From an uncultured Lachnospiraceae bacterium (lineage in GTDB: Bacteria; Bacillota; Clostridia; Lachnospirales; Lachnospiraceae), in the NCBI GenBank assembly GCA_946535225.1, contig CAMNDJ010000004.1, positions 1-62,750 of the forward strand: 62,750 nucleotides of DNA. Reading direction: 5' to 3'. Under the pieces are notes generated by a model that did no database searches, was not told the DNA's origin, and saw nothing but the letters and a program-made list of their open reading frames with translations. The translations under genes were made by a program, and so were the position numbers. The first letter of the stretch is position 1; each line of letters opens with the position of its first letter. Positions 54,990 through 62,750 of the stretch are shown here, piece after piece.

Positions 54990-55526
54990 ATGGCTACATG
55001 GAAAAGCAGGGGCCTTAGAGGTTCTGTTTTAGAGGAAATGATCAATCAGACCAACAGCATATATACGGATGAGCATCTTGCGCTCGTTCAGAAGATCCCT
55101 ACGCCCATTACGCCCATTGATATGGATCACAAGACCAAGCAGATCAAGCTGGCATACTTTGACAAGAAGAGTACCGTGGATTATATAGGCGTTGTTCAGG
55201 GGGTCCCTATTGCTTTTGATGCAAAAGAGTGTGCGACTGACAGATTCTCTCTTCAGAACATACATCCTCATCAGGTGCGTTTCATGAAGGAGTTCGAAGT
55301 CCAGGACGGTATAGCGTTCTTTATCATACATTTTACGAATAAGGACCTGTTTTATTATATGCGTCTGTCGGAGATGATCATATATGTTGAAAGAGCAGAT
55401 AACGGCGGAAGAAAGAGCTTTAATATAAGCGAACTGGATGAAAGATTCTTTATAGACGGAGTTAACGGACCTCTCATCCCTTATCTTGACTATATACAGA
55501 AGGATATCGATTTCAGAACAACGTAA
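54990..55526 (+). CDS. recU: Holliday junction resolvase RecU
   Basis: Resolves recombination intermediates in Bacillota. The endonuclease core shows STVDYIGVVQGVPIAFDAKEC, the Asp-x(n)-Glu-x-Lys metal site, followed by HQVRFMKEFEVQDGIAFFIIHF. The N-terminus WKSRGLRGSVLEEMINQTN is family-like. The length of 178 residues is normal for clostridial RecU. GAGGGAT lies just upstream. The usual ponA neighbour is absent. A weak GCCAT/ATGGC hairpin follows. Confidence 0.92.
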   Translation: MATWKSRGLRGSVLEEMINQTNSIYTDEHLALVQKIPTPITPIDMDHKTKQIKLAYFDKKSTVDYIGVVQGVPIAFDAKECATDRFSLQNIHPHQVRFMKEFEVQDGIAFFIIHFTNKDLFYYMRLSEMIIYVERADNGGRKSFNISELDERFFIDGVNGPLIPYLDYIQKDIDFRTT

Positions 55527-55560
55527 AGGGCCATTTCATCAGATGGCGGGATAAATCCTG

Positions 55561-55589
55561 TTGACAACATGCGTGACCATCAGTATAAT
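55561..55589 (+). promoter_or_regulatory. Consensus promoter of the histidine operon
   Basis: TTGACA (55561-55566), 17-bp spacer, TATAAT (55584-55589): a full consensus match. The leader of about 45 nt contains a direct repeat ATTAGCA (two copies, 18 nt apart) and AAGGAG before the ATG. No T-box, His-rich leader peptide or attenuator is visible. Confidence 0.92.
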
Positions 55590-55641
55590 TTATCATATTA
55601 GCATGTTATCACATTAGCACGATAAAGCAAGGAGAAGCAAA

Positions 55642-57288
55642 ATGACAGATCTTTTGCATACACCGGAAGGCGTAAGAGACATATATAACGGAGAATACAG
55701 GCAGAAGCTTAAGATAGAGGATGCTATCCACGATGTGTTCACAAAGGCCGGTTATATGGATATACAGACGCCGACATTTGAATACTATGATCTGTTCGGA
55801 TCCAATATCGGGACCACTCCCGGCAAGGATCTGTACAGATTCACGGACAGAGACGGTGAGACCGTGGTCTTGAGGTCGGATTTCACTCCATCCATAGCCA
55901 GATGCGCAGCCAAGTATTTTATGGAAGAGAACGGTACGCTCAAATTCACGTACAAGGGAAATACTTTCTCACAGACCTCTGAGCTTCAGGGCAAGCTTAA
56001 AGAGACGACTCAGATGGGTGTTGAACTTATCGGCGACGGAAGCATAGAGGCCGATGCAGAGATGATAAAACTAAGTTTTAAAGCCATCAAGTCGGTCAGT
56101 GACAGGCGCTTTGTTATTTCGGTATCTCACATAGATTACTTTAAGGGACTTTGCGAGGAACTTGGGATTACAGGCGAATACGAACTTAGGCTTCGTGATT
56201 ACATCACGAATAAGAATTTTGTGGCTGCAAGACAGTTCCTTGAGAGCAGACCTTCAACGGCTCTTTGCTTAAGCGACGATGCCATAGATCAGATCCTAAA
56301 GATCGAGAATCTTGCCGGCGGTCGCGATATACTTGATAAGGCACTTACGCTTGTTCATAATGAGCGTTCGATAAGTGCTATTGAGAGACTGAAGAGCATT
56401 CACGACAGCTTAAGAGCACTCGGACTTGAGGACTGCATCACATATGATCTTTCAATGCTGAATAAATATACATATTATACGGGAGTAGTATTTAAGGCAT
56501 ATATGCCCGGAGTGGGTGATTGTATAGTCAAAGGCGGAAGATACGATAATCTCTTACGTGAATTCGGCAAAGAAGCCTGCGCGATCGGGTTTGTGACTGT
56601 CATTGACGATCTTTTACAGGCGGTGCGGACATCTGTAAGTGATGAGCAGGACGATTACCTCACATTTGCTCTGACCAAAGGAAGACTTGCGGATAAGACC
56701 CTTGAACTGCTTGAGAAGATAGGTATATCCTGCGAAGAGGTCAAGGATAAGGATACAAGGAAACTTATATTTGTCAATGACGAGCATAAGTTAAGATTCT
56801 TCCTTGCCAAGGGGCCTGATGTTCCCACATATGTCGAAAGCGGTGTCGCTGACATAGGAGTTGTGGGTAAGGACACCATAATCGAAGAAGACAGGCGTGT
56901 ATATGAGGTGTTGGACTTGGGATTCGGCAAGTGCAGGATGTGCGTGTGCGGGCCTCATGACGCAGGTGAACTGTTAAAGCACCATGAGAAGATAAGGGTC
57001 TGCACCAAATACCCTACGATAGCCAAAGACTATTTCTATAATAAGAAACATCAGACCGTTGAACTCATCAAACTCAACGGATCCGTAGAACTCGGACCCC
57101 TGGTCGGATTGGGAGATGTTATAGTAGATATCGTCGAGACGGGTTCGACCTTAAAAGAGAACGGGCTTGAGATACTCGAAGAGATCTGCCCTTTGTCGGC
57201 CCGTATGATAGTCAATCAGGTCTCAATGCAGATCAAATCTGACAGGATAAGGAAAATGACAGAAAAGATAAAGGAGATATTGGCGTGA
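55642..57288 (+). CDS. hisZ/hisG: HisZ-HisG fusion: ATP phosphoribosyltransferase with regulatory subunit
   Basis: First enzyme of histidine synthesis, with regulator and catalyst in one 548-residue chain. The HisZ part (about 1-325) is a class II aaRS-like domain: TPEGVRDIYNGEYRQK, RSDFTPSIARCAAKY, QTSELQGKLKETTQMGVELIG, YYTGVVFKAYMPGVGDCIVKGGRYDNLL. The short-form HisG part (about 336-548) has TFALTKGRLADKTLELLEKIG, PTYVESGVADIGVVGKD, the VCTKYPTIAKDYFY segment and the PRPP site DVIVDIVETGSTLKENGL. In other HisZ-dependent bacteria these are separate proteins forming a hetero-octamer. No stop or frameshift separates the parts. AAGGAG precedes the ATG. Confidence 0.95.
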   Translation: MTDLLHTPEGVRDIYNGEYRQKLKIEDAIHDVFTKAGYMDIQTPTFEYYDLFGSNIGTTPGKDLYRFTDRDGETVVLRSDFTPSIARCAAKYFMEENGTLKFTYKGNTFSQTSELQGKLKETTQMGVELIGDGSIEADAEMIKLSFKAIKSVSDRRFVISVSHIDYFKGLCEELGITGEYELRLRDYITNKNFVAARQFLESRPSTALCLSDDAIDQILKIENLAGGRDILDKALTLVHNERSISAIERLKSIHDSLRALGLEDCITYDLSMLNKYTYYTGVVFKAYMPGVGDCIVKGGRYDNLLREFGKEACAIGFVTVIDDLLQAVRTSVSDEQDDYLTFALTKGRLADKTLELLEKIGISCEEVKDKDTRKLIFVNDEHKLRFFLAKGPDVPTYVESGVADIGVVGKDTIIEEDRRVYEVLDLGFGKCRMCVCGPHDAGELLKHHEKIRVCTKYPTIAKDYFYNKKHQTVELIKLNGSVELGPLVGLGDVIVDIVETGSTLKENGLEILEEICPLSARMIVNQVSMQIKSDRIRKMTEKIKEILA

Positions 57289-57339
57289 GATAAGATGCGG
57301 ATGCACCACTTACACTAACACCCCGGAATGGAGAATAAA

Positions 57340-58632
57340 ATGAGAATACTCAAACTGGATAATGAGACGAAAAAAAACATATTAAACGATCTGCTCAAAA
57401 GAAGCCCGTCTCAGTACGCTGAATATGAAGAAACGGTCAAAAAGATCGTTAATGACGTCGCTTTAAGGGGCGATGAGGCTGTGTGCGAATACACATCTAA
57501 ATTTGACGGCTGGGATGCGACACCCGATAAGCTTAAGGTCCCAAGCAAAGAGATAGATGATGCTTATAAGGCAGTCGATGAAAAGTTTGTTAATATATTG
57601 CGCGAAGCCGCAGCCAATATAGTGGATTACCATGTCAAGCAGAAGAAACAGACATGGATATCGACCAAAGACAACGGCTCGATCTTAGGCCAGCGTTATA
57701 CACCCATAGACAGTGTGGGATGCTATGCCCCCGGTGGTAAGGCGTATTATCCTTCATCGGTTCTCATGAACATAATACCTGCCAAAGTTGCCGGTGTTAA
57801 GAGGATCGTACTTGCCACTCCCGCAATGAAAGGAACGGATAAAGTCAATCCGATCACACTGGTCGCTGCGGATATCGCAGGGGCAACGGAGATCATCAAG
57901 GTCGGCGGAGCTCAGGCGGTTGCAGCTATGGCATACGGTACCGATACTGTTGATAAGGTCTGTAAGATAACGGGACCCGGGAATATATTTGTCGCTCTTG
58001 CCAAGAAAGCGGTATTCGGAATGGTAGGCATTGATTCGATAGCGGGTCCGAGTGAGATACTCGTCATTGCTGATGATACGGCAGATCCGCGCTTTGTTGC
58101 ATCAGATCTGTTAAGCCAGGCTGAACATGACGAACTGGCGAGTGCGATACTGCTAACCGACAGCGAAGATCTGGCAAAGAAGGTAGCGTCTGAGATAGAT
58201 TCGTTCTTAAATAAGCTTGATAGACGTGATATCATAGAGAGATCTCTTGAAAATTACGGATATATACTTGTAGGCGAGACACTGGATGATCTTATCGATG
58301 CGGCGAATGATATCGCGAGTGAGCACTTGGAGATACAGACGGCAGCCCCGTTTGAAGTCATGACAAAGATAAGGAATGCAGGTGCCATATTCTTAGGACC
58401 GTATTCGAGTGAACCGCTTGGAGATTATTTTGCAGGACCCAATCATATACTTCCCACCAACGGTACGGCAAAGTTCTTCTCGCCGTTAAGTATTGATGAA
58501 TTTATGAAAAAGACCAGTATCATCGCTTTTTCCGAAGAAGGACTTAAGGAAGTGCATGAGAAGATCGAATATTTTGCGACCGAAGAGCAGCTTACGGCAC
58601 ATGCCAATTCGATCAGAGTCAGGTTTGAATAG
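57340..58632 (+). CDS. hisD: Histidinol dehydrogenase
   Basis: Zinc enzyme that oxidises histidinol to histidine in two NAD+-dependent steps. Motifs: GQRYTPIDSVGCYAPGGKAYYPSSVLMN, PAKVAGVKRIVLATPA, GGAQAVAAMAYGT, KITGPGNIFVALAK, GIDSIAGPSEILVIAD, LLSQAEHDELA, ASEHLEIQT and GPNHILPTNGTA. ATG 57340 is used because GGAG lies 6 nt upstream; the track start (57328) is part of that SD. Length 430 residues. Confidence 0.96.
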   Translation: MRILKLDNETKKNILNDLLKRSPSQYAEYEETVKKIVNDVALRGDEAVCEYTSKFDGWDATPDKLKVPSKEIDDAYKAVDEKFVNILREAAANIVDYHVKQKKQTWISTKDNGSILGQRYTPIDSVGCYAPGGKAYYPSSVLMNIIPAKVAGVKRIVLATPAMKGTDKVNPITLVAADIAGATEIIKVGGAQAVAAMAYGTDTVDKVCKITGPGNIFVALAKKAVFGMVGIDSIAGPSEILVIADDTADPRFVASDLLSQAEHDELASAILLTDSEDLAKKVASEIDSFLNKLDRRDIIERSLENYGYILVGETLDDLIDAANDIASEHLEIQTAAPFEVMTKIRNAGAIFLGPYSSEPLGDYFAGPNHILPTNGTAKFFSPLSIDEFMKKTSIIAFSEEGLKEVHEKIEYFATEEQLTAHANSIRVRFE

Positions 58633-58685
58633 GACAGGCTAAGGATATATAATAGTACTGTATTTTTTGAAAGGAGTTTGATCAA

Positions 58686-59273
58686 ATGGAAAGACTGGCC
58701 AATATAACGAGAGATACCAAGGAAACACAGATCTCACTTGAACTTAACATAGACGGAGAAGGCAATGCTTCGATAGATACGGGCATCGGATTCTTTAACC
58801 ACATGCTTGAAGCTTTTACCAAGCACGGACTTTTCGATATGAACTGCAAATGTGACGGCGATATCGAGGTGGACGGACATCACTCCGTGGAAGATACCGG
58901 TATAGTACTCGGAGAAGCTATACGTAAGGCTGTCGGAGATAAGACCGGCATCAAGAGGTTCGGCAATTTCATCCTTCCGATGGACGATGCTCTGGTTCTG
59001 TGCGCGGTAGATCTGTGCAACAGACCTTATCTTGGCTTTGATTATAAGTTTGAGAGTGAGAGGATAGGCGAACTTGATACGGAACTCATTAAGGAATTCT
59101 TCCAGGCTGTTGCATACAGTGCGATGATGAACATACATTTAAAGGTTCTGTCGGGCGGTAATTCACATCATGTTGCCGAGGCTATGTTCAAGTCATTTGC
59201 TAAGGCGCTTGATGAAGCTACGACGATAGATGAGCGTATAAACGGCGTTCAGTCGACCAAGGGAATGCTTTGA
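58686..59273 (+). CDS. hisB: Imidazoleglycerol-phosphate dehydratase
   Basis: Manganese enzyme forming imidazole-acetol phosphate. Monofunctional, 195 residues. GIGFFNHMLEAFTKHG, VDGHHSVEDTGIVLGEA and GGNSHHVAEAMFKSFAKAL carry the metal-binding histidines. No histidinol-phosphatase domain is fused. AAAGGAG lies 8 nt upstream. It lies between hisD and hisIE. Confidence 0.96.
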   Translation: MERLANITRDTKETQISLELNIDGEGNASIDTGIGFFNHMLEAFTKHGLFDMNCKCDGDIEVDGHHSVEDTGIVLGEAIRKAVGDKTGIKRFGNFILPMDDALVLCAVDLCNRPYLGFDYKFESERIGELDTELIKEFFQAVAYSAMMNIHLKVLSGGNSHHVAEAMFKSFAKALDEATTIDERINGVQSTKGML

Positions 59274-59312
59274 GATCAACGAATCAAATTATATAACTGA
59301 TTGGAGAACACA

Positions 59313-60647
59313 GTGAAGAACAAGAGATTAATACCATGCATTTATCTGTATAACAAGATCGCTATCCGTTCCATAGACGATACCAAAGTCTTTAGTACGG
59401 ATCCGGCAGCTCTGGCAAAGGATTATGAGAAGGCCGGTGCCGATGCGATAATCGTCATGGATCTGTCCGAGTCCGATGATGAACATGATGCCGCTATAGA
59501 CATGATCAAGGCCATATGCGAGGGCGTGAGTATTCCGGTATACGGAGAAGGCAATGTCAAGCGTGCCGAGGACATCAAGAAACTTCTCTATGCAGGATGT
59601 TCCAAAGCAGGTCTTAATTTCAGCAAGGCTGAAGATATTGAGATGTGTGCGGATGTTTCCAAACGTTTCGGCAAAAGCAAGATATTTGCATCGGTACTTA
59701 ATCTCGTTGAATTAAATGAGAATAAGGATGTCCTTAAGGAATATGTATCTGAGATAGTATTCATAACTTATACATCCGTTCCGGATGCATGTAAGGCTGT
59801 TGATATACCTATCATCGCTCTTGTTCCTGATGATGATGCTCTGGATAATAACGGAATGCCGGATGATGAACTCAAAAAGCTTGTTAAATTATGCAAAAAC
59901 GAGAATCTGACCGGCATAGGCGGAGAATGCATAGGGCATGATATGGAGAATATCGCGCTCATTAAGAACAAGCTGATCGAAAAAGGCCTTATCACACCTG
60001 AAGCAGAATCGGCCAAAGATAAGCTCACATGGGATGATCTTAAGACGATAAGCGATTCGGACGGTCTGATTCCTGTTGTAGTACAGGATTACAGGAATAA
60101 TGAGGTCTTAATGGTCGCATATATGAATGAAGAAGCTTTTGAGCAGACTCTTAATACCGGCAATATGACATATTACAGCAGAAGCCGTCAGAAACTATGG
60201 GTAAAGGGCGAAGAAAGCGGACACCACCAGTATCTTAAATCCATGTATGTGGACTGTGATTCGGATACATTGTTGGCCAAGGTCGAGCAGATAGGTGCGG
60301 CATGCCATACAGGCAATCGCACATGCTTTTACACTAATATATATGAAAAAGAGACCGCTTCAGGCATGAATCCGCTCACGGTATTTACCAGTGTCATGGA
60401 CGTTATCTTAGATCGCAAGGCTAATCCCAAGGAAGGCTCTTATACGAATTATCTGTTTGATAAGGGGCTTGATAAGATACTTAAAAAGCTCGGTGAGGAA
60501 GCAACGGAGATCGTGATAGCAGCCAAGAATCCCAATCCCAATGAGGTCAAATATGAGATCAGTGACTTCCTGTATCATATGATGGTCCTTATGGCGGAAC
60601 GCGGTATTACATGGGAAGAGATAACGGAAGAATTGTCGAAGCGTTAG
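59313..60647 (+). CDS. hisI/hisE: HisIE with an N-terminal degenerate HisA/HisF-like TIM barrel
   Basis: The C-terminal half (about 245-444) does two consecutive early steps. HisI (phosphoribosyl-AMP cyclohydrolase) shows [58 protein letters not shown]. HisE (phosphoribosyl-ATP pyrophosphatase) shows [14 protein letters not shown] and [11 protein letters not shown]. The N-terminal 230 residues resemble HisF ([10 protein letters not shown] for [23 protein letters not shown] for the LVFLDITAS strand), but both catalytic Asp positions are lost (Tyr and a non-acidic residue) and the GGGI phosphate loop reads GEGN. The TTG at 59301 in the track is part of the GGAG SD; GTG 59313, 6 nt from it, is the real start (444 residues). 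Confidence 0.9.
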   Translation: MKNKRLIPCIYLYNKIAIRSIDDTKVFSTDPAALAKDYEKAGADAIIVMDLSESDDEHDAAIDMIKAICEGVSIPVYGEGNVKRAEDIKKLLYAGCSKAGLNFSKAEDIEMCADVSKRFGKSKIFASVLNLVELNENKDVLKEYVSEIVFITYTSVPDACKAVDIPIIALVPDDDALDNNGMPDDELKKLVKLCKNENLTGIGGECIGHDMENIALIKNKLIEKGLITPEAESAKDKLTWDDLKTISDSDGLIPVVVQDYRNNEVLMVAYMNEEAFEQTLNTGNMTYYSRSRQKLWVKGEESGHHQYLKSMYVDCDSDTLLAKVEQIGAACHTGNRTCFYTNIYEKETASGMNPLTVFTSVMDVILDRKANPKEGSYTNYLFDKGLDKILKKLGEEATEIVIAAKNPNPNEVKYEISDFLYHMMVLMAERGITWEEITEELSKR

Positions 60648-60690
60648 ATATGCTGTGTGTGTGGTTTAACATAATTTGAGGAGGAGAAAA

Positions 60691-61701
60691 TTGAAAGGTT
60701 TTAAAAGTGCAAATCTCGGTGGAGGTAACGGTAAGGTCGTTGACGATCTTAAGAAGATGCCGAATTTTACAAAATATATCAAGTATATCGTGATATTAGT
60801 CGTGCTCATCGTCGTTGTGGGAGGAAGCTTCTATAACGTATCCGAGCAGGAGAATGCTGTCGTTACAATGTTTGGCAAGGTCATACGTACCGATACCGCC
60901 GGACTGTATTTCAAGATACCGATCATTCAGAAGGTATATTACGTTGATATAACCACTCACGGAACAGGTGTCGGATATACCATAGACAATAACGGCCAGA
61001 ATATCACCGATGCCACTAACGGTATTATGATCACATCTGATTTCAATCTGCTTGATATTGATTTCTATCTCGAGTACAGGGTGTCAGATCCGGTGGCGTA
61101 TCTTTATTCTTCTGATAATCCCGAAGAGATACTTAAGAACATAGCTTTGTCCAGCATAAGATCCATAGTTGCCGATTATACCGTGGACGAGGCAATGACG
61201 ACTGCCAAAGGACAGATCCAGGCCGATGTCAAAGAAGATATGGCAAGAGAACTCAATGAGCATCAGATAGGATTGTCTGTTGTCAATATAACCGTTCAGG
61301 ATTCAGAGCCTCCGACAGACGAGATCAAACAGGCATTTAAGGCTGTTGAGACAGCCAAGCAGGGAGCTGATACCGCAAGGAATAATGCCCTTGCTTATCA
61401 GAACGAGCAGATACCTGCAGCAGAGGCTAATGCGGATAAGATCATCCAGGGAGCCGAAGCAGACAAGGCCGCCAGGATAGCGGAAGCCGAGGGTCAGGTA
61501 GTCAGATTCAATGAGATGTATGAACAGTATAAGCTCTATCCTTATATAACCAAGAAGAGAATGTTCTATGAGACGATGGAAGACGTTCTTCCTTCTCTTA
61601 AGGTCATAATTACGGACGGCGGTACCCAGACATTGTTGCCGCTTGACAGTTTCAGTTCCGTGGAAGGTTCTGAGGCAAATACCGAAACGGAGGGCGAATA
61701 A
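60691..61701 (+). CDS. hflK: HflK-like SPFH/prohibitin protein
   Basis: Membrane-anchored SPFH protein that with HflC forms a cage regulating the FtsH protease. One TM helix (about 30-50; YIKYIVILVVLIVVVGGSFY) follows a short N-terminus with a GGGNG stretch. The SPFH domain (about 52-220) begins VSEQENAVVTMFGKVIRTD, and a coiled coil (about 225-275; AKQGADTARNNALAYQNEQI, EADKAARIAEAEGQV) follows. The track start (60676) reads through GAGGAGGAG; TTG 60691 is preferred as it has that SD 4 nt upstream. 336 residues. hflC follows after 1 nt. Confidence 0.92.
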   Translation: MKGFKSANLGGGNGKVVDDLKKMPNFTKYIKYIVILVVLIVVVGGSFYNVSEQENAVVTMFGKVIRTDTAGLYFKIPIIQKVYYVDITTHGTGVGYTIDNNGQNITDATNGIMITSDFNLLDIDFYLEYRVSDPVAYLYSSDNPEEILKNIALSSIRSIVADYTVDEAMTTAKGQIQADVKEDMARELNEHQIGLSVVNITVQDSEPPTDEIKQAFKAVETAKQGADTARNNALAYQNEQIPAAEANADKIIQGAEADKAARIAEAEGQVVRFNEMYEQYKLYPYITKKRMFYETMEDVLPSLKVIITDGGTQTLLPLDSFSSVEGSEANTETEGE

Positions 61702-61702
61702 A

Positions 61703-62569
61703 ATGAAGAAGATAATCGGAATAATCATAGGATTAGCTGCGATCATCACCGTATTCTCATCTCTGTATACGGTTGACTATATGGATGTAGTACTCATTCA
61801 ACAGTTCGGAAGAGTAGTAGGCATACAGAGAGAGCCCGGTATCCATGTCAAGACACCTTTTATACAATCTACATTTGCCATATATGACGGAAGCCGTATA
61901 TATGACATCCCGCAGTCCGATGTCATCACAAGGGACAAGAAATCAATGATAGCCGATGACTATGTCATCTGGACCGTTAATGATGTCATGAAGTACTATC
62001 AGACGCTGGGCGGCGTGAGTGCGAGAGCAGAAGAGCGTATAGATGCTGCAGTGTACAATGCCACCAAGAACATCATTTCATCGATGTCACAGGATGAAGT
62101 CATCGCGGCGAGAGGTATTGAACTCACCAATATGATAACGAATGAGTCCAATTCAGATATATCCGGATACGGTATACAGATCCTCACCGCAGAGATCAAA
62201 GCGCTCGATCTGCCTGATGATAATAAGGCGGCCGTATATGAACGTATGATATCGGAGCGCGGCAATATAGCTGCAGGCTACAAAGCCAAGGGTGAAGCAG
62301 AAGCTCAGAAGATACGTAATGAGACGGATAAGAATGTCAGGATCACGCTCGCCAATGCCGATAAACAGGCAGAGACCCTTACCGCAGAGGGTGAAGCCGA
62401 ATACATGAAGATATTATCTGATGCATATAATGATGAAGACAAATCGGATTTCTATAATTATATAAGAAGTCTGGATGCGATCAAGTCATCTTTAAAGAAT
62501 AAGAACGATAACACACTGATCTTGGATAAGGATTCGGAACTTGCACGTATACTATACGGTGCTCAATAA
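61703..62569 (+). CDS. hflC: HflC-like SPFH/prohibitin protein
   Basis: Partner of HflK. N-terminal TM helix (about 2-22; IIGIIIGLAAIITVFSSLYT), SPFH domain (VDYMDVVLIQQFGRVVGIQREPGIHVKTPF; SKNIISS-type region reads ATKNIISSMSQDEVIAARG) and C-terminal coiled coil (ERGNIAAGYKAKGEAEAQKI). The Gly/Ala-rich stretch that loops HflK-HflC together is present in AEAEGQ-type form. ATG 61703 with GGAGGG upstream replaces the track start at 61643. 288 residues; the ftsH gene itself is not in the window. Confidence 0.92.
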   Translation: MKKIIGIIIGLAAIITVFSSLYTVDYMDVVLIQQFGRVVGIQREPGIHVKTPFIQSTFAIYDGSRIYDIPQSDVITRDKKSMIADDYVIWTVNDVMKYYQTLGGVSARAEERIDAAVYNATKNIISSMSQDEVIAARGIELTNMITNESNSDISGYGIQILTAEIKALDLPDDNKAAVYERMISERGNIAAGYKAKGEAEAQKIRNETDKNVRITLANADKQAETLTAEGEAEYMKILSDAYNDEDKSDFYNYIRSLDAIKSSLKNKNDNTLILDKDSELARILYGAQ

Positions 62570-62616
62570 ATAATCCGTGGGTACCGGACATAACTATATA
62601 TATTATATATTTTTCC

Positions 62617-62703
62617 CATAGTTTAACGAATCAGTTGTAAGCGCCGATAACTAAATCTTTAGCCATAAAGCTTTATACGCTTACAACTATTCGTTAAACT
62701 ATG
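62617..62703. repeat. Large inverted repeat at the right edge
   Basis: The left arm 62617-62643 (CATAGTTTAACGAAT, then C, then AGTTGTAAGCG) is complementary to the right arm 62678-62703 over 26 bp; the C at 62632 is the only unpaired base. The 34-nt centre holds a further 5-bp hairpin CTTTA-GCCA-TAAAG (62657-62670). There is no T-tract after the right arm. It starts 47 nt after the hflC stop. It could be a terminator-like hairpin, a non-autonomous mobile element or a recombination site. Confidence 0.75.
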
Positions 62704-62750
62704 ATTTTGCGAATAGTTAGATCCCTCCATCAACCCTCACCCCGACTTCT
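62704..62750. other. Unassigned right edge
   Basis: No gene is recognised. GCGAATAGTTAG at 62709-62720 repeats nine bases (CGAATAGTT) of the reverse complement of the right arm of the inverted repeat, so a further repeat copy may be beginning. The window ends before this can be judged. Confidence 0.4.

Noticed and set aside
55590-55641. His-leader peptide attenuator
   Set aside because: The leader is only about 45 nt long and has no His codon run or terminator/antiterminator pair.
59301-59312. TTG 59301 as start of hisIE
   Set aside because: The GGAG inside this TTGGAG sequence is the SD for GTG 59313; the extra four residues are not family-like.
62617-62703. Integron attC site as the definite call
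   Set aside because: R-box-like sequences fit the consensus, but they are a by-product of the perfect palindrome; the spacer between R and L boxes is paired, and no integrase or cassette array is in view.
1-62750. tRNA or rRNA genes, insertion sequences, phage genes, anti-phage or secondary-metabolite cluster
   Set aside because: No cloverleaf or ribosomal sequence, no transposase, integrase, phage structural, defence or biosynthetic cluster genes were seen; gaps are all under 185 nt.

Overview
This window looks like chromosomal DNA from a Gram-positive anaerobe of the Clostridia, most likely a Lachnospiraceae member. I base that on the gene set and order (mre-min-rod-mgsA block, yggS-sepF, mutS-mutL-miaA-ynbB, nfnAB, HisZ-dependent histidine pathway, Rex) and on strong AGGAGG-type ribosome binding sites. 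The genus cannot be fixed from the window. All 55 protein genes I call lie on the + strand, mostly with tiny gaps or short overlaps, so this is a co-oriented arm of core genes. I see no tRNA, rRNA, CRISPR array, transposase, phage gene or pseudogene.

Layout. (1) 1-8.45 kb: an ABC-F ATPase, then an aromatic amino acid operon aroC, aroE-aroK fusion, aroQ, aroA, tyrA and DAHP synthase. With aroB at 50.6 kb all seven shikimate-pathway steps are present. (2) 8.5-16.8 kb: rex with a matching Rex operator on its own promoter, a coiled-coil protein, alr, a CBS/CorC-like protein, yebC, a membrane protein and ftsK. (3) 16.8-22.5 kb: fhs behind an unusual structured leader, a zinc-ribbon/TPR membrane protein, and the electron-bifurcating transhydrogenase pair nfnA-nfnB. 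(4) 22.5-30.5 kb: rlmH, phoH, ybeY, a MurJ/SpoVB-like flippase, two flavoprotein oxidoreductases, proB and a 5-formyl-THF cyclo-ligase. (5) 30.5-38.7 kb: miaB, mutS, mutL, miaA and a ynbB-like PLP enzyme. (6) 38.8-47.3 kb: cell shape and wall genes (mreB-like, mreC, mreD, a very long PBP2, minC, rodA), then mgsA and a lipoprotein D-Ala-D-Ala carboxypeptidase. (7) 47.4-55.5 kb: a small P-loop protein with its own promoter and terminator, an HlyD-like protein, yggS, sepF, aroB, lspA, two RluA-family pseudouridine synthases, a cytidylate-kinase-like protein and recU. (8) 55.5-62.6 kb: a histidine operon behind a consensus promoter (hisZ-hisG fusion, hisD, hisB, dead-HisF-HisIE fusion), then hflK-hflC. 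The window ends in a large near-perfect inverted repeat.

Most of the window is ordinary core genome. The points most worth a second look are: the fhs leader (a duplicated 20-bp Shine-Dalgarno/start cassette flanking a region with stacked hairpins, a possible pseudoknot next to the SD and competing pairings); a MinC with no minD/minE beside it and an altered MinD-binding motif; a MreB-like protein with an altered phosphate-2 loop; a PBP2 with a roughly 240-residue insertion; two histidine-pathway fusions, one with a TIM barrel that has lost both catalytic aspartates; the AroE-AroK fusion; an apparently leaderless aroC; and the inverted repeat at the right edge.

Several ORF-track starts lie upstream of the real start. 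Where a Shine-Dalgarno sequence or family N-terminus decides the matter I moved the start (aroQ, aroF, rex, alr, ftsK, fhs, nfnA, phoH, HI0933-like, mutL, yggS, cytidylate-kinase-like, hisD, hisIE, hflK, hflC).
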